Shown here: positions 9,024 through 17,445 of the stretch, in pieces
Layout of the letters: each line of letters begins with the position of its first letter
How positions within the stretch are numbered: position 1 is the first letter of the stretch
Assembly: GCF_040371755.1 (NCBI RefSeq)
Contig: NZ_BAABWE010000003.1
Span: 186,001-250,000 of the forward strand
Direction of reading: 5' to 3'
DNA: 64,000 nt
From: Bermanella sp040371755
Lineage (GTDB): Bacteria; Pseudomonadota; Gammaproteobacteria; Pseudomonadales; Oceanobacteraceae
Notes under the pieces: generated by a model
Database searches by the model: none
What the model was told of the DNA's origin: nothing
The model's input: only the letters and a program-made list of their open reading frames with translations
Position numbers and translations under genes: made by a program

Positions 9024-10364
9024 TTATATACGGCTTATGTCATTAAATATGGCAACAAACATAACCATCATAAGCAGCGCCATGCCCAGTCTCATTCCCG
9101 CTAACTGGACCTTTTCTGAAACCGGTGATCCCTTCACCGCTTCAATCAAATAGTATAAAAAGTGGCCTCCATCTAATACCGGTATCGGTAATAGATTCAC
9201 TACAGCCAGCATTACGCTGATGTAAGCCAGAAATCCGATAAATGCTTCAAAACCAGCTTGAGCGGAAGCGTTCGCTACTTTAGCAATGGTGATGGGTCCA
9301 CTCAAGTTTTTAACGGACAATAATCCTTGAATCATTTTACCAATAGACTCAAGAGTAACGATAGACATATCCCATGTTTTATAAGCAGCTTTAGTGAAAG
9401 ACTCGAATACACCGAAAGATTGCACAGTAATAAAACTATCAGGTAATTTAGGCGACTCAACCATGGCACCCGCAAACCCATATTTTTCACCATTTTCAGC
9501 CTTCTTGGCCGCAGGTATTAAGGTTAGGTTTACTTTATTGCCATCACGCAATACGGTTAATGATAAGGCAATTTCTGGGTTAGCTTTAACTTGATCAACA
9601 AAATCGAACCACTGCTCAATTACTTGGCCGTTTACTGTATGTATTTTGTCTCCGCTTTTTAATCCAGCCTGCTCGGCAGGTAAACCTGGTTGTAATTCAG
9701 CCAATATGGCTGGGATGTCAGGTCTATATGGTGTAATTCCAATTTCAGCCAGCGTATTGGGCTCTTCTTTATCACTCAACCAGCGCTCTATTGTCACTGA
9801 GTAGTTCTTTCGGGTATCTGTCAGAAATTGAATTTCACCAGTATCACCCAGTCGCTTAAGAAGCCCGTATTGCACACCCTGCCAACTTGTCACGGCTTTT
9901 CCGTCAATAGCTGTGATTTGCTCACCCGCTTTAATGCCTGATTCAAACGCTAAGCTATTTTCTTCGATGGCTCCTATCACAGGTTTTATCTGAGTTACCC
10001 CAGTCATAAACATGATCCAATAAGCGAATATAGCAAATAAGATGTTGGCCGCAGGCCCAGCTAGCACCACTGCCATGCGCTGCCATACAGTTTTACGGTT
10101 GAATGCTTGATCCAGTAACTCAGGATCAACCGCGCCTTCGCGCTCATCAAGCATTTTTACATAACCGCCTAATGGAATGGCTGCAACGGCGAATTCACAG
10201 CCGTTTTTGTTAGTTTTACTGTATAAAACCTTACCGAACCCCACTGAAAACTTAAGTACTTTCACACCACAACGGCGAGCAACCCAGTAGTGTCCATACT
10301 CATGTATGGTGACTAATATCCCCAACGTAATAGCTAGCGCTAGTACACTGTAAAGTACACTCAT
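9024..10364 (-). CDS. rseP: Site-2 zinc metalloprotease RseP
   Basis: Intramembrane protease that cuts the anti-sigma factor RseA and releases sigma-E under envelope stress. The protein is 446 aa. The zinc motif HEYGH is in the first membrane segment (residues 21-25), two PDZ domains occupy roughly residues 125-310, and the third metal ligand lies in the LPIPVLDGGH motif near residue 395. Four membrane segments are visible. It overlaps the dxr stop by 4 bases, so translation is coupled. Placement beside bamA and skp ties envelope sensing to envelope assembly. Confidence 0.96.
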   Translation of the reverse strand: MSVLYSVLALAITLGILVTIHEYGHYWVARRCGVKVLKFSVGFGKVLYSKTNKNGCEFAVAAIPLGGYVKMLDEREGAVDPELLDQAFNRKTVWQRMAVVLAGPAANILFAIFAYWIMFMTGVTQIKPVIGAIEENSLAFESGIKAGEQITAIDGKAVTSWQGVQYGLLKRLGDTGEIQFLTDTRKNYSVTIERWLSDKEEPNTLAEIGITPYRPDIPAILAELQPGLPAEQAGLKSGDKIHTVNGQVIEQWFDFVDQVKANPEIALSLTVLRDGNKVNLTLIPAAKKAENGEKYGFAGAMVESPKLPDSFITVQSFGVFESFTKAAYKTWDMSIVTLESIGKMIQGLLSVKNLSGPITIAKVANASAQAGFEAFIGFLAYISVMLAVVNLLPIPVLDGGHFLYYLIEAVKGSPVSEKVQLAGMRLGMALLMMVMFVAIFNDISRI

Positions 10365-11539
10365 AAACCTATTCTTCCCTCAACAAACTGCCTTGCCCAA
10401 CTATCGGCTTGTAAAACTATGTCTAAATTTGACGCAGACTCAACTGTACAGGCGTTTAATGCTTCTTCGATCAGATATGAGATAGATGTAAACGGTATTT
10501 GTTCCCGTAAAAAACCTGCTACAGCTACTTCATTCGCCGCATTTAAGATCGCAGGTGCTGTTCCGCCAGCTTCAAACGCCTGTGACGCTAAATTTAAGAC
10601 TGGGAAAACTTGATGATTGGGCGCTTCAAAATTCAATTGCGCCACTTCAAATAAATTTAATGGCTCAACTCCAGATTGAATACGTTCAGGCCATGACAAA
10701 CCATAGGCTATGGGGGTACGCATATCTGGGTTACCCATTTGACAAATAACAGAACCATCTATGTATTGAACCAGAGAGTGGATAATAGACTCAGGATGAA
10801 CCACTACTTCAATTTCACTTGGCTTAAGATCAAATAACCAACAGGCCTCAATTAGCTCAAGCCCTTTATTCATTAAGCTGGCGCTATCTACCGATATTTT
10901 TTGGCCCATTGACCAATTAGGATGCTTAACTGCTTGTGCAGGAGTTACGGTATTTAATTGCTCCACACTCCAGCCGCGAAACGGGCCACCAGAAGCCGTT
11001 AATAGCACCTTACTAATTTGTTGTTTATAGTTCGTATCTTGCCCATAACCTAAAGGCAAAGATTGAAAAATAGCATTATGCTCACTGTCTATAGGTAACA
11101 ATTGTGCTTGATTATCACGCACAGCGTTCATGAAAAGCTGACCACTCATAACAAGTGCTTCTTTGTTGGCTAATAACACACGCTTCCCAGCTTGCGCAGC
11201 TGCTAAGGTTGGCAATAGCCCTGCTGCCCCAACTATCGCCGCCATAACTTGGTCAACTTCATCTGCTTTCGCCACGTCAACTAAAGCTTGTGAGCCGCTT
11301 AGCACTTCTACAGAACTAGCGTTATGTTTTAATTGTTCTCTTAATAATTTAGCTGAAGACTCATCAACCATAACGGCATACTTAGGTTGAAACTCTAAGC
11401 ATTGCTTTAGCATCACATCCACTTGTCGATTTGCCGTGATTGCAAACACTTGAAATTGATCACTATGACGTTTCAACACATCTAATGTGCTTTTGCCAAT
11501 GGAACCGGTCGCACCTAATACAGTGACTAACTGCCTCAT
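10361..11539 (-). CDS. dxr: 1-deoxy-D-xylulose 5-phosphate reductoisomerase
   Basis: Second step of the MEP isoprenoid pathway (DXP to MEP, NADPH-dependent). The start chosen is the ATG at 11539, giving MRQLVTVLGATGSIG with the NADPH-binding glycine loop at the very N-terminus; a frame extension to 11554 adds five residues inside cdsA and is less likely. The cdsA stop overlaps this ATG in an ATGA arrangement. The substrate-binding SEHNAIFQ, ASGGPFRG and VHPESIIHS motifs are present. Full length is about 392 aa, normal for the family. Confidence 0.95.
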   Translation of the reverse strand: MRQLVTVLGATGSIGKSTLDVLKRHSDQFQVFAITANRQVDVMLKQCLEFQPKYAVMVDESSAKLLREQLKHNASSVEVLSGSQALVDVAKADEVDQVMAAIVGAAGLLPTLAAAQAGKRVLLANKEALVMSGQLFMNAVRDNQAQLLPIDSEHNAIFQSLPLGYGQDTNYKQQISKVLLTASGGPFRGWSVEQLNTVTPAQAVKHPNWSMGQKISVDSASLMNKGLELIEACWLFDLKPSEIEVVVHPESIIHSLVQYIDGSVICQMGNPDMRTPIAYGLSWPERIQSGVEPLNLFEVAQLNFEAPNHQVFPVLNLASQAFEAGGTAPAILNAANEVAVAGFLREQIPFTSISYLIEEALNACTVESASNLDIVLQADSWARQFVEGRIGL

Positions 11540-12375
11540 ACCACCAAGTTCCAACCAAACAGACTTAAGGCTAGTGCAAACATAGGTAAAGCAGCCGTCA
11601 TACTGTCAATACGATCCATAATACCACCATGCCCTGGTAGCAAATTACTGGAATCTTTAATTTGACGATGACGCTTGATCATACTTTCAATTAAATCACC
11701 CACGATTGAAACTGCAGTAATACAAAGAGTAATCGCAACCAATAAAAGCCACTGAGATCCGTTTAGTGTCATTTCTGTTGCATGCTCAAGCAAGCGACCA
11801 CCCGCAAACGCAATCAATATTGTCACCATTAAACCACCGAAAACACCCTCCCATGTTTTGCCTGGGCTTACCGTAACCGCTAATTTACGTTTTCCAAATA
11901 TACGCCCAGCAAAGTAAGCGCCGACATCAGCCCCCCAAACAACCAACATAACAAACATGATCAGGTAATCATTAAACGGATAGCTTTTGATTTGCACAAA
12001 GCCCACCCACATCGGAATCAATATAAACAACCCCATGACCATACGGACCACAGAACTTGACCAATACGCCTTCAACTTTGGATGAACTGCCACTAATAAA
12101 AATGCAACCAACCACCAAATAAATGCGGCATACAATAGCTCTACTTCTTGAACCATATCGGATAATTCCACCGCATATATCAAACCTGCTAATAGCCCAG
12201 CGTAGGCCACCCGACCCACCTGTATTTTAATACCAGATAAATTAGCCCATTCCCAAGCGCCCACAGTGACAATAAAACCAATAAACAACTTAAATTGCTC
12301 AAGTGGCAAAAAAAACACCCCACCAATCATAAGTGGAGCCAATACCAATGCGGTAAGAATGCGTAGCTTAAGCAC
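11536..12375 (-). CDS. cdsA: Phosphatidate cytidylyltransferase
   Basis: It makes CDP-diacylglycerol, the precursor of all phospholipids, in the inner membrane. The protein is 279 aa with about eight hydrophobic segments and the family signature near the C-terminus: SMIKRHRQIKDSSNL followed by PGHGGIMDR. It overlaps uppS upstream by 8 bases and dxr downstream by 4 bases, within one translationally coupled run. Confidence 0.95.
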   Translation of the reverse strand: MLKLRILTALVLAPLMIGGVFFLPLEQFKLFIGFIVTVGAWEWANLSGIKIQVGRVAYAGLLAGLIYAVELSDMVQEVELLYAAFIWWLVAFLLVAVHPKLKAYWSSSVVRMVMGLFILIPMWVGFVQIKSYPFNDYLIMFVMLVVWGADVGAYFAGRIFGKRKLAVTVSPGKTWEGVFGGLMVTILIAFAGGRLLEHATEMTLNGSQWLLLVAITLCITAVSIVGDLIESMIKRHRQIKDSSNLLPGHGGIMDRIDSMTAALPMFALALSLFGWNLVV

Positions 12376-13126
12376 GTTCTGCTTCTTCCTTTATTTGTTC
12401 ATCTGTACGCCCAAAGCGACGCGTTCGGCCATTAAACTGATCTATGGCCGACCAAAAATCTTCTTTAGCAAAATCCGGCCACAATGCATGACTAAAAACC
12501 AATTCCGCATAGGCAAACTGCCATAGCATGAAGTTGCTAATTCGATACTCACCGCCTGTACGAATACACATATCTGGCTCAGGGAATTCACTCAAACAGG
12601 TATAGCCAGAAAAACGTTCAGGCGTGATATCGTCCGCTGTGAGTTTGCCAGATTGCACATCTTTAGCAATGTTCTTTGCTGCATTGGTAATATCCCAACG
12701 TCCACCATAATTGGCCGCAACCGCAAGCGTAAGGCCGGTATTGTCTTTCGTTAGATCTTGAGCAATATGAATATGGTCTTGAAGAGTCTGCGAGAATCCG
12801 GATACATCACCTACAATGAGTAATCGAATATTATGTTTATGCAGTTTTTTAACTTCTTTTTGTAGCGCGTTTAGAAATAACTGCATTAAAGCATTTACTT
12901 CCTTTTCCGGTCTTTGCCAGTTTTCACTGGAGAAAGCAAACAAAGTGAGCACTTCGACTTCTAGGCGCGCAGCCTGTTCTATCACCATCCGTACCGATTT
13001 GATACCAGCCTTATGACCAGCAACACCAGGTAGATGACGACGTTTGGCCCAGCGATTATTGCCATCCATCACGATGGCAACATGCCTTGGCACACAGTCA
13101 AACTTTGGCAATTGAGATTGCGACAT
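12368..13126 (-). CDS. uppS: Undecaprenyl pyrophosphate synthase
   Basis: A cis-prenyltransferase that makes the C55 carrier for peptidoglycan and LPS synthesis. The protein is 252 aa. The catalytic Asp21 lies in VMDGNNRWAKRR, followed by the GHKAG element, the FSSENW motif, and the C-terminal RTGGEYRISNFMLWQ region that binds pyrophosphate. It is first in the uppS-cdsA-dxr-rseP block, 59 bases after frr. Product recycling is completed by UppP, whose gene begins at the far end of this window. Confidence 0.96.
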   Translation of the reverse strand: MSQSQLPKFDCVPRHVAIVMDGNNRWAKRRHLPGVAGHKAGIKSVRMVIEQAARLEVEVLTLFAFSSENWQRPEKEVNALMQLFLNALQKEVKKLHKHNIRLLIVGDVSGFSQTLQDHIHIAQDLTKDNTGLTLAVAANYGGRWDITNAAKNIAKDVQSGKLTADDITPERFSGYTCLSEFPEPDMCIRTGGEYRISNFMLWQFAYAELVFSHALWPDFAKEDFWSAIDQFNGRTRRFGRTDEQIKEEAERA

Positions 13127-13185
13127 GTATAAACCTAATAATGAACCTGCGCCAAAAGGCGCAGTACCGCTTCATATAAAATCGG

Positions 13186-13743
13186 TTAAACCTGCATTAG
13201 GTCTTTTTCTTTAACCGCCAATAGAGACTCAATTTCCGCAATAAACTTGTCAGTTAATTGTTGAATTTGATCTTGACCTTGGCGCTCTTCGTCTTCACTG
13301 ATTTCTTTTTCTTTTAATAGGTCTTTAATACTACTGTTTGCATCACGACGAATATTACGTACAGATACACGACCCTTTTCAGCTTCAGCACGTGCTTGTT
13401 TGATATAGTCTTTACGAGTTTCTTCGGTTAATGCAGGCATTGGCAAACGAATAGTTTCACCAGTGGTTGATGGGTTAATACCCAAATCAGACTTCATGAT
13501 CGCTTTTTCAATAGTTGGTACTAAATGTTTTTCCCAAGGTGTAACAGCCAAAGCACGACCATCTTCTACGTTAATATTGGCAACTTGAGATAGCGGTGTG
13601 TCAGTACCGTAATAATCAATGGTAATACCATCAAGAATGGCCGGATTTGCACGACCTGTACGCACTTTTTTGAATGCATCAATCAACGCATTAACACTTT
13701 TTTGCATGCGATCTTTAGCATCGCTTTTAATTTCATTTAACAT
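13186..13743 (-). CDS. frr: Ribosome recycling factor
   Basis: With EF-G it splits post-termination ribosomes. The chosen ATG at 13743 gives 185 aa beginning MLNEIKSDAKDRM, the family N-terminus; an upstream extension to 13761 would overlap pyrH by 19 bases and adds six unconserved residues. The conserved KVRTGRANPAIL and the RRDANSSIKDLLKEK block are visible. The start overlaps the last base of the pyrH stop, so the two are coupled. Confidence 0.95.
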   Translation of the reverse strand: MLNEIKSDAKDRMQKSVNALIDAFKKVRTGRANPAILDGITIDYYGTDTPLSQVANINVEDGRALAVTPWEKHLVPTIEKAIMKSDLGINPSTTGETIRLPMPALTEETRKDYIKQARAEAEKGRVSVRNIRRDANSSIKDLLKEKEISEDEERQGQDQIQQLTDKFIAEIESLLAVKEKDLMQV

Positions 13744-14486
13744 TATTTTTCTTCTCCACACACAATTAACGTGCCGTCATTTCCACCTACCATGAGCTGA
13801 GCCATCATGCCTGGTGTTGCCATATTAAATACACGTAATGGCATTTTGTGATCTCTAGCCAAACAAATAGCCGTAAGATCCATCACCCCTAATTGACGCT
13901 CTAAAACTTCATCATAAGTTAACGTATCAAACTTAACAGCATCGGGGTTTTTCTTCGGATCAGCATCATACACACCATCCACATTGGTGGCTTTCAGAAC
14001 AATATCCGCTTCAATTTCGATTCCGCGCAAACAAGCAGCTGAATCCGTCGTAAAGAACGGGTTGCCTGTTCCTGCAGAGAATATCACGACATCACCACTA
14101 TTTAAGTGACGAATAGCACGGCGGCGATCATAGTGTTCAACAATACCACTCATGGGAATCGCAGACATTACTCGGGATTTAATATTACTGCGCTCTAATG
14201 CGTCTCGCATGGCTAAGGCATTCATCACGGTGGCCAACATACCCATGTGGTCACCCGTAACTCGATCCAATCCAGCTTGGCTTAACGCAGCACCGCGGAA
14301 TAAGTTACCACCACCGATAACTAAACCCACTTGAACACCAATTCCCACCAGCTGCCCTACTTCTAACGCCATTCGGTCCAACACTTTTGGATCAATACCA
14401 AAGTCTTGCTCCCCTTGAAGCGCTTCACCGCTCAACTTCAAAAGAATGCGTTTATATTTTGGGCTACGATTATCTGCCGGGGGCAT
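13743..14486 (-). CDS. pyrH: UMP kinase
   Basis: It phosphorylates UMP to UDP and is the essential entry to pyrimidine triphosphates. The protein is 247 aa, of the amino-acid-kinase fold: the N-terminal KRILLKLSGEAL loop, VIGGGNLFRG, the NALAMRDALE segment, and the TDSAACLRGIEIEAD region are all visible. It is separated from tsf by about 195 bases that hold a hairpin and a promoter-like element, so it can be expressed apart from rpsB-tsf. Confidence 0.96.
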   Translation of the reverse strand: MPPADNRSPKYKRILLKLSGEALQGEQDFGIDPKVLDRMALEVGQLVGIGVQVGLVIGGGNLFRGAALSQAGLDRVTGDHMGMLATVMNALAMRDALERSNIKSRVMSAIPMSGIVEHYDRRRAIRHLNSGDVVIFSAGTGNPFFTTDSAACLRGIEIEADIVLKATNVDGVYDADPKKNPDAVKFDTLTYDEVLERQLGVMDLTAICLARDHKMPLRVFNMATPGMMAQLMVGGNDGTLIVCGEEK

Positions 14487-14522
14487 AGGTCACCTCTTAT
14501 TTTAGCAATTCGATGTCATTGG

Positions 14523-14531
14523 TTTATACCA
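14523..14531 (-). promoter_or_regulatory. Possible extended -10 promoter element of pyrH-frr
   Basis: On the minus strand the sequence reads TGG-TATAAA, an extended -10 type element, about 40 bases before the pyrH start. No good -35 box sits at the usual distance, so this is a weak call resting on the extended -10 alone. Confidence 0.3.
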
Positions 14532-14623
14532 TAAACCATGACTTTTCACTGCAAAACCCCGGTACGATCATTTTCAGTTTGAAAACGAATCGTTTACCAG
14601 GGTTTCTTGGTCAACCTTTACGC

Positions 14624-14657
14624 AAATGCCGAGTAAGGCAAACCTAACTCGGCATTT
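14624..14657 (-). terminator. Hairpin after tsf, probable terminator or attenuator
   Basis: An 11-bp perfect stem (AAATGCCGAGT paired with ACTCGGCATTT) with a 12-base loop lies 25 bases after the tsf stop. The U tract on the minus strand is short (three bases), so termination may be partial, letting some rpsB-tsf transcripts enter pyrH-frr. Confidence 0.5.
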
Positions 14658-14681
14658 TATGAGCTATAGTAGCTCTACTAC

Positions 14682-15530
14682 TTAGCCTTTAAGCTGAGCA
14701 GCAACTTCAGCAGCAAAGTCAGTTTCATCTTTCTCGATGCCTTCACCTACTTCGATACGAACAAAGCTAACCACTTCTGCACCTGCTTCTTTAGCAAGCT
14801 TGGCAATTGTCAATTCTGGATTCTTAACGAAAGGCTGCTCTAGCAAGCTGTTTTCTTTAAGGAATTTTTGAATACGACCACCCATCATTTTCTCAACGAT
14901 TTCAGCAGGCTTACCTTCCATATCAGGTTGCGCTTTAATGATCTCTTTCTCAGCCGCTACCACTTCTTCTGGCATATCAGATGGAGCTAATACGCGAGGA
15001 TTAACCGCTGTTACATGCATAGCAATATCACGAGCCAATTCTTCAGTACCGCCCTTCAGAGATACTAAAGCTGCAATGCGATTATTTGAGTGAACATAAC
15101 CTGCTACCAACTCACCTTCTACTAATTCAGCGCGACGAGGAGAGATATTTTCACCAATTTTCTGAACCAATGCTTCACGCTCAGAAGTTAGAAGACCTGC
15201 AACATCCGTAGATTTAGCTTCAAATGCTACTTCAGCAACTTGGCTTGCAAAACCCAAGAAACCGTCATTTTTAGCTGCGAAGTCTGTTTCAGAGTTAATT
15301 TCTACAAGAATCGCAGCAGAGTTATCAGCTGCTGTTTTAATTACAACAATACCTTCAGCAGCAGTACGACCTGCTTTTTTAGCCGCTTTAAGGCCAGAGT
15401 TTTTACGCATTTCTTCGATTGCCGCATCGATATCACCTTCAGCTGCTGCAAGTGCTTTTTTACACTCCATCATGCCAAGGCCAGTACGCTCACGTAATTC
15501 TTTAACTAATTTTGCAGATACAGCTGCCAT
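14682..15530 (-). CDS. tsf: Translation elongation factor Ts
   Basis: Guanine-nucleotide exchange factor for EF-Tu. The ATG at 15530 gives MAAVSAKLVKELRERTG, the standard N-terminus; three extra upstream codons in the same frame are not conserved. The TGLGMMECKKAL motif, the AAKKAGRTAAEG block, and the TDFAAKNDGF motif that contacts EF-Tu are visible. Length is 282 aa. It lies 91 bases after rpsB with an intervening hairpin. Confidence 0.96.
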   Translation of the reverse strand: MAAVSAKLVKELRERTGLGMMECKKALAAAEGDIDAAIEEMRKNSGLKAAKKAGRTAAEGIVVIKTAADNSAAILVEINSETDFAAKNDGFLGFASQVAEVAFEAKSTDVAGLLTSEREALVQKIGENISPRRAELVEGELVAGYVHSNNRIAALVSLKGGTEELARDIAMHVTAVNPRVLAPSDMPEEVVAAEKEIIKAQPDMEGKPAEIVEKMMGGRIQKFLKENSLLEQPFVKNPELTIAKLAKEAGAEVVSFVRIEVGEGIEKDETDFAAEVAAQLKG

Positions 15531-15575
15531 AGTCGTCACCTAAATTTGTTATCTAATCAAAATTCTTTTAAAAAA

Positions 15576-15596
15576 AGGGGGCAAGCCCCCTTTTTA
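15576..15596 (-). terminator. rpsB-tsf intercistronic terminator/attenuator
   Basis: Reading the minus strand, a GC-only stem of five pairs (GGGGG and CCCCC around a four-base loop) is flanked by A and T runs and followed by seven or more T residues. This is a strong intrinsic terminator shape. Because tsf follows directly and has no obvious promoter of its own, it most likely acts as a partial attenuator reducing tsf relative to rpsB. Confidence 0.7.
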
Positions 15597-15621
15597 TGTT
15601 TACAGCTTAATATGACAAATA

Positions 15622-16362
15622 TTATTCAGCTGCTGGCGCTTCTTCTGCTTTTGGTGCTTCTGCAGCTGGTGCTTGACCGGCTTCAGTTTTACCTTCGATG
15701 CAAGCATCTGCTACAGCAGATGTGAAGATTTCGATCGCACGGATCGCATCGTCATTACCAGGAATGATGTAATCAACGCCGTCTGGGTTGCTGTTAGTAT
15801 CCACGATACCGATAACTGGAATACCTAGCTTGTTTGCTTCTTGAATAGCAATACGCTCATGATCAACATCAATTACAAAAATTGCATCAGGAAGACCACC
15901 CATGTTCTTGATACCGCCGATAGAGCGCTCAAGTTTTTCCATCTCACGGGTACGCATTAGCGCTTCTTTCTTAGTTAACTGCTCAAAAGTACCATCTTTC
16001 TTTTGTGCTTCAAGGTCTGCTAGACGCTTAATAGACTGACGGATAGTTTTGTAGTTAGTTAACATACCACCTAACCAGCGATGTGCTACGAAAGGCATGT
16101 TAGAACGAGCGGCTTGCTCTTGGATAACCTTAGATGCTGCACGCTTAGTACCAACAAAAAGTACTTTATTGTTTTTAGCAGCCATACCTTTAACGACGTT
16201 TAACGCTTCGTTAAATGCAGGAACAGTGTGCTCTAGGTTGATGATATGGATCTTGTTACGAGCGCCAAAGATGAACTGAGACATCTTTGGGTTCCAGTAA
16301 CGAGTCTGGTGACCAAAGTGAACGCCTGCTTTAAGCAGGTCACGCATACTTACTTGTGCCAT
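15622..16362 (-). CDS. rpsB: 30S ribosomal protein S2
   Basis: Component of the small ribosomal subunit body. The protein is 246 aa, starting MAQVSMRDLLKAGVHFGH, with RYWNPKM, LGGMLTNYKT and the SNPDGVDYIIPGNDDA segment, all family signatures. The C-terminus after about residue 225 is an Ala/Glu-rich tail (APAAEAPKAEEAPAAE), a common variable extension. It is preceded by an S2-type mRNA leader and a good sigma-70 promoter. Confidence 0.97.
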   Translation of the reverse strand: MAQVSMRDLLKAGVHFGHQTRYWNPKMSQFIFGARNKIHIINLEHTVPAFNEALNVVKGMAAKNNKVLFVGTKRAASKVIQEQAARSNMPFVAHRWLGGMLTNYKTIRQSIKRLADLEAQKKDGTFEQLTKKEALMRTREMEKLERSIGGIKNMGGLPDAIFVIDVDHERIAIQEANKLGIPVIGIVDTNSNPDGVDYIIPGNDDAIRAIEIFTSAVADACIEGKTEAGQAPAAEAPKAEEAPAAE

Positions 16363-16470
16363 GATATATACCTTTGTATAGGGTTAGGCCTCCATGCATC
16401 CCATAATCCAATCCCGAACTTTAACAAGTCAGGACACCCAGAATTATGTGTCGATACATGTGCGGATTTA
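16363..16470 (-). promoter_or_regulatory. rpsB mRNA leader (S2 autoregulatory type)
   Basis: The minus-strand leader between the predicted transcription start and the rpsB ATG contains GGGATGCATGGAGGC followed by TAACCC, close to what is remembered of the conserved rpsB leader of gammaproteobacteria, where S2 represses its own message. Base-pairing GGGTTA/TAACCC type elements flank it. The match is from memory of the family, not from a covariance search. Confidence 0.55.
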
Positions 16471-16476
16471 TTAATA

Positions 16477-16505
16477 TTTACAATCAACGACCCATAGACC
16501 GTCAA
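16477..16505 (-). promoter_or_regulatory. Sigma-70 promoter of rpsB
   Basis: On the minus strand a -35 box TTGACG (16500-16505) and a -10 box TGTAAA (16477-16482) are separated by exactly 17 bases. Transcription would start near 16470 and give a leader of about 108 bases. Confidence 0.6.
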
Positions 16506-16654
16506 ATGCGCGCGCTTTATACCATATTTCCCTATGAAAAGGGAAGCATTATGGGTGATTTAAAGGCTTTTAATCCATACCGATACTGTATTCATCTATT
16601 GTCCATATAGGCGTACAATATGCCTTTAAATTTTAAATAGTGAATATCAGAACC

Positions 16655-17443
16655 ATGGCCGTGACCATCAAAACTCCAGAAGAAATTGAAAAAATGCGCG
16701 TAGCTGGTCGTTTGGCTGCCGAAGTACTGGAAATGATCGGCGAATTCGTCAAGCCAGGCGTAACCACCGGTGAATTAGATCGTATTTGCCACAATTATAT
16801 TGTAAATGAACAACAGGCTATTCCTGCTCCATTAAACTACGGCAACCCGCCATTCCCAAAATCCATTTGCACCTCTGTTAATCATGTCATTTGCCACGGC
16901 ATCCCAAGCGACGACAAAATTTTGAAAAAAGGCGATAGCGTTAATATTGACGTAACCGTTATAAAAGATGGCTACCATGGCGACACCAGTAAAATGTTCT
17001 TTATCGGCGAGCCTAAGCCCGCCGATAAGCGCCTTGTGGAAATCACTCAAGAATGCATGTACAGAGGTATGGCTCTGGTAAAACCCGGTGTTCAACTAGG
17101 GGATATCGGCCATGCAATTCAGGTTCATGCTGAATCTAATTATTATTCTGTTGTACGTGAATATTGTGGTCACGGGATAGGTAAAGGCTTCCACGAGGAA
17201 CCTCAAGTTATGCATTACGGTCGCCCAGGCACTGGCATGGCACTTAAAGAAGGCATGTGTTTCACAATTGAACCCATGATCAACCAAGGTAAACCGCAAA
17301 GTAAATTACTTGGAGACCACTGGACGGTTATTACAAAGGATAGAAAGCTCAGTGCGCAATGGGAGCACACCTGCCTTGTCACGAACGACGGTATTGAAGT
17401 GCTCACACGCCGCAAAGAAGAAGTGTTTCCTTGGGAGCAATAA
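16655..17443 (+). CDS. map: Methionine aminopeptidase type I
   Basis: It removes the initiator methionine from nascent proteins. The ATG at 16655 gives MAVTIKTPEEIEKMRVAGR, the family start; a GTG at 16640 would add five unconserved residues. The five metal ligands can be followed in the DVTVIKDGYHGDTSKMF, CGHGIG, FTIEPM and WEHT blocks. Length is 262 aa. It is divergent from rpsB and followed after 2 bases by glnD. A -10-like TACAAT at 16614-16619 may belong to its promoter, with only a poor -35 partner. Confidence 0.95.
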   Translation: MAVTIKTPEEIEKMRVAGRLAAEVLEMIGEFVKPGVTTGELDRICHNYIVNEQQAIPAPLNYGNPPFPKSICTSVNHVICHGIPSDDKILKKGDSVNIDVTVIKDGYHGDTSKMFFIGEPKPADKRLVEITQECMYRGMALVKPGVQLGDIGHAIQVHAESNYYSVVREYCGHGIGKGFHEEPQVMHYGRPGTGMALKEGMCFTIEPMINQGKPQSKLLGDHWTVITKDRKLSAQWEHTCLVTNDGIEVLTRRKEEVFPWEQ

Positions 17444-17445
17444 TC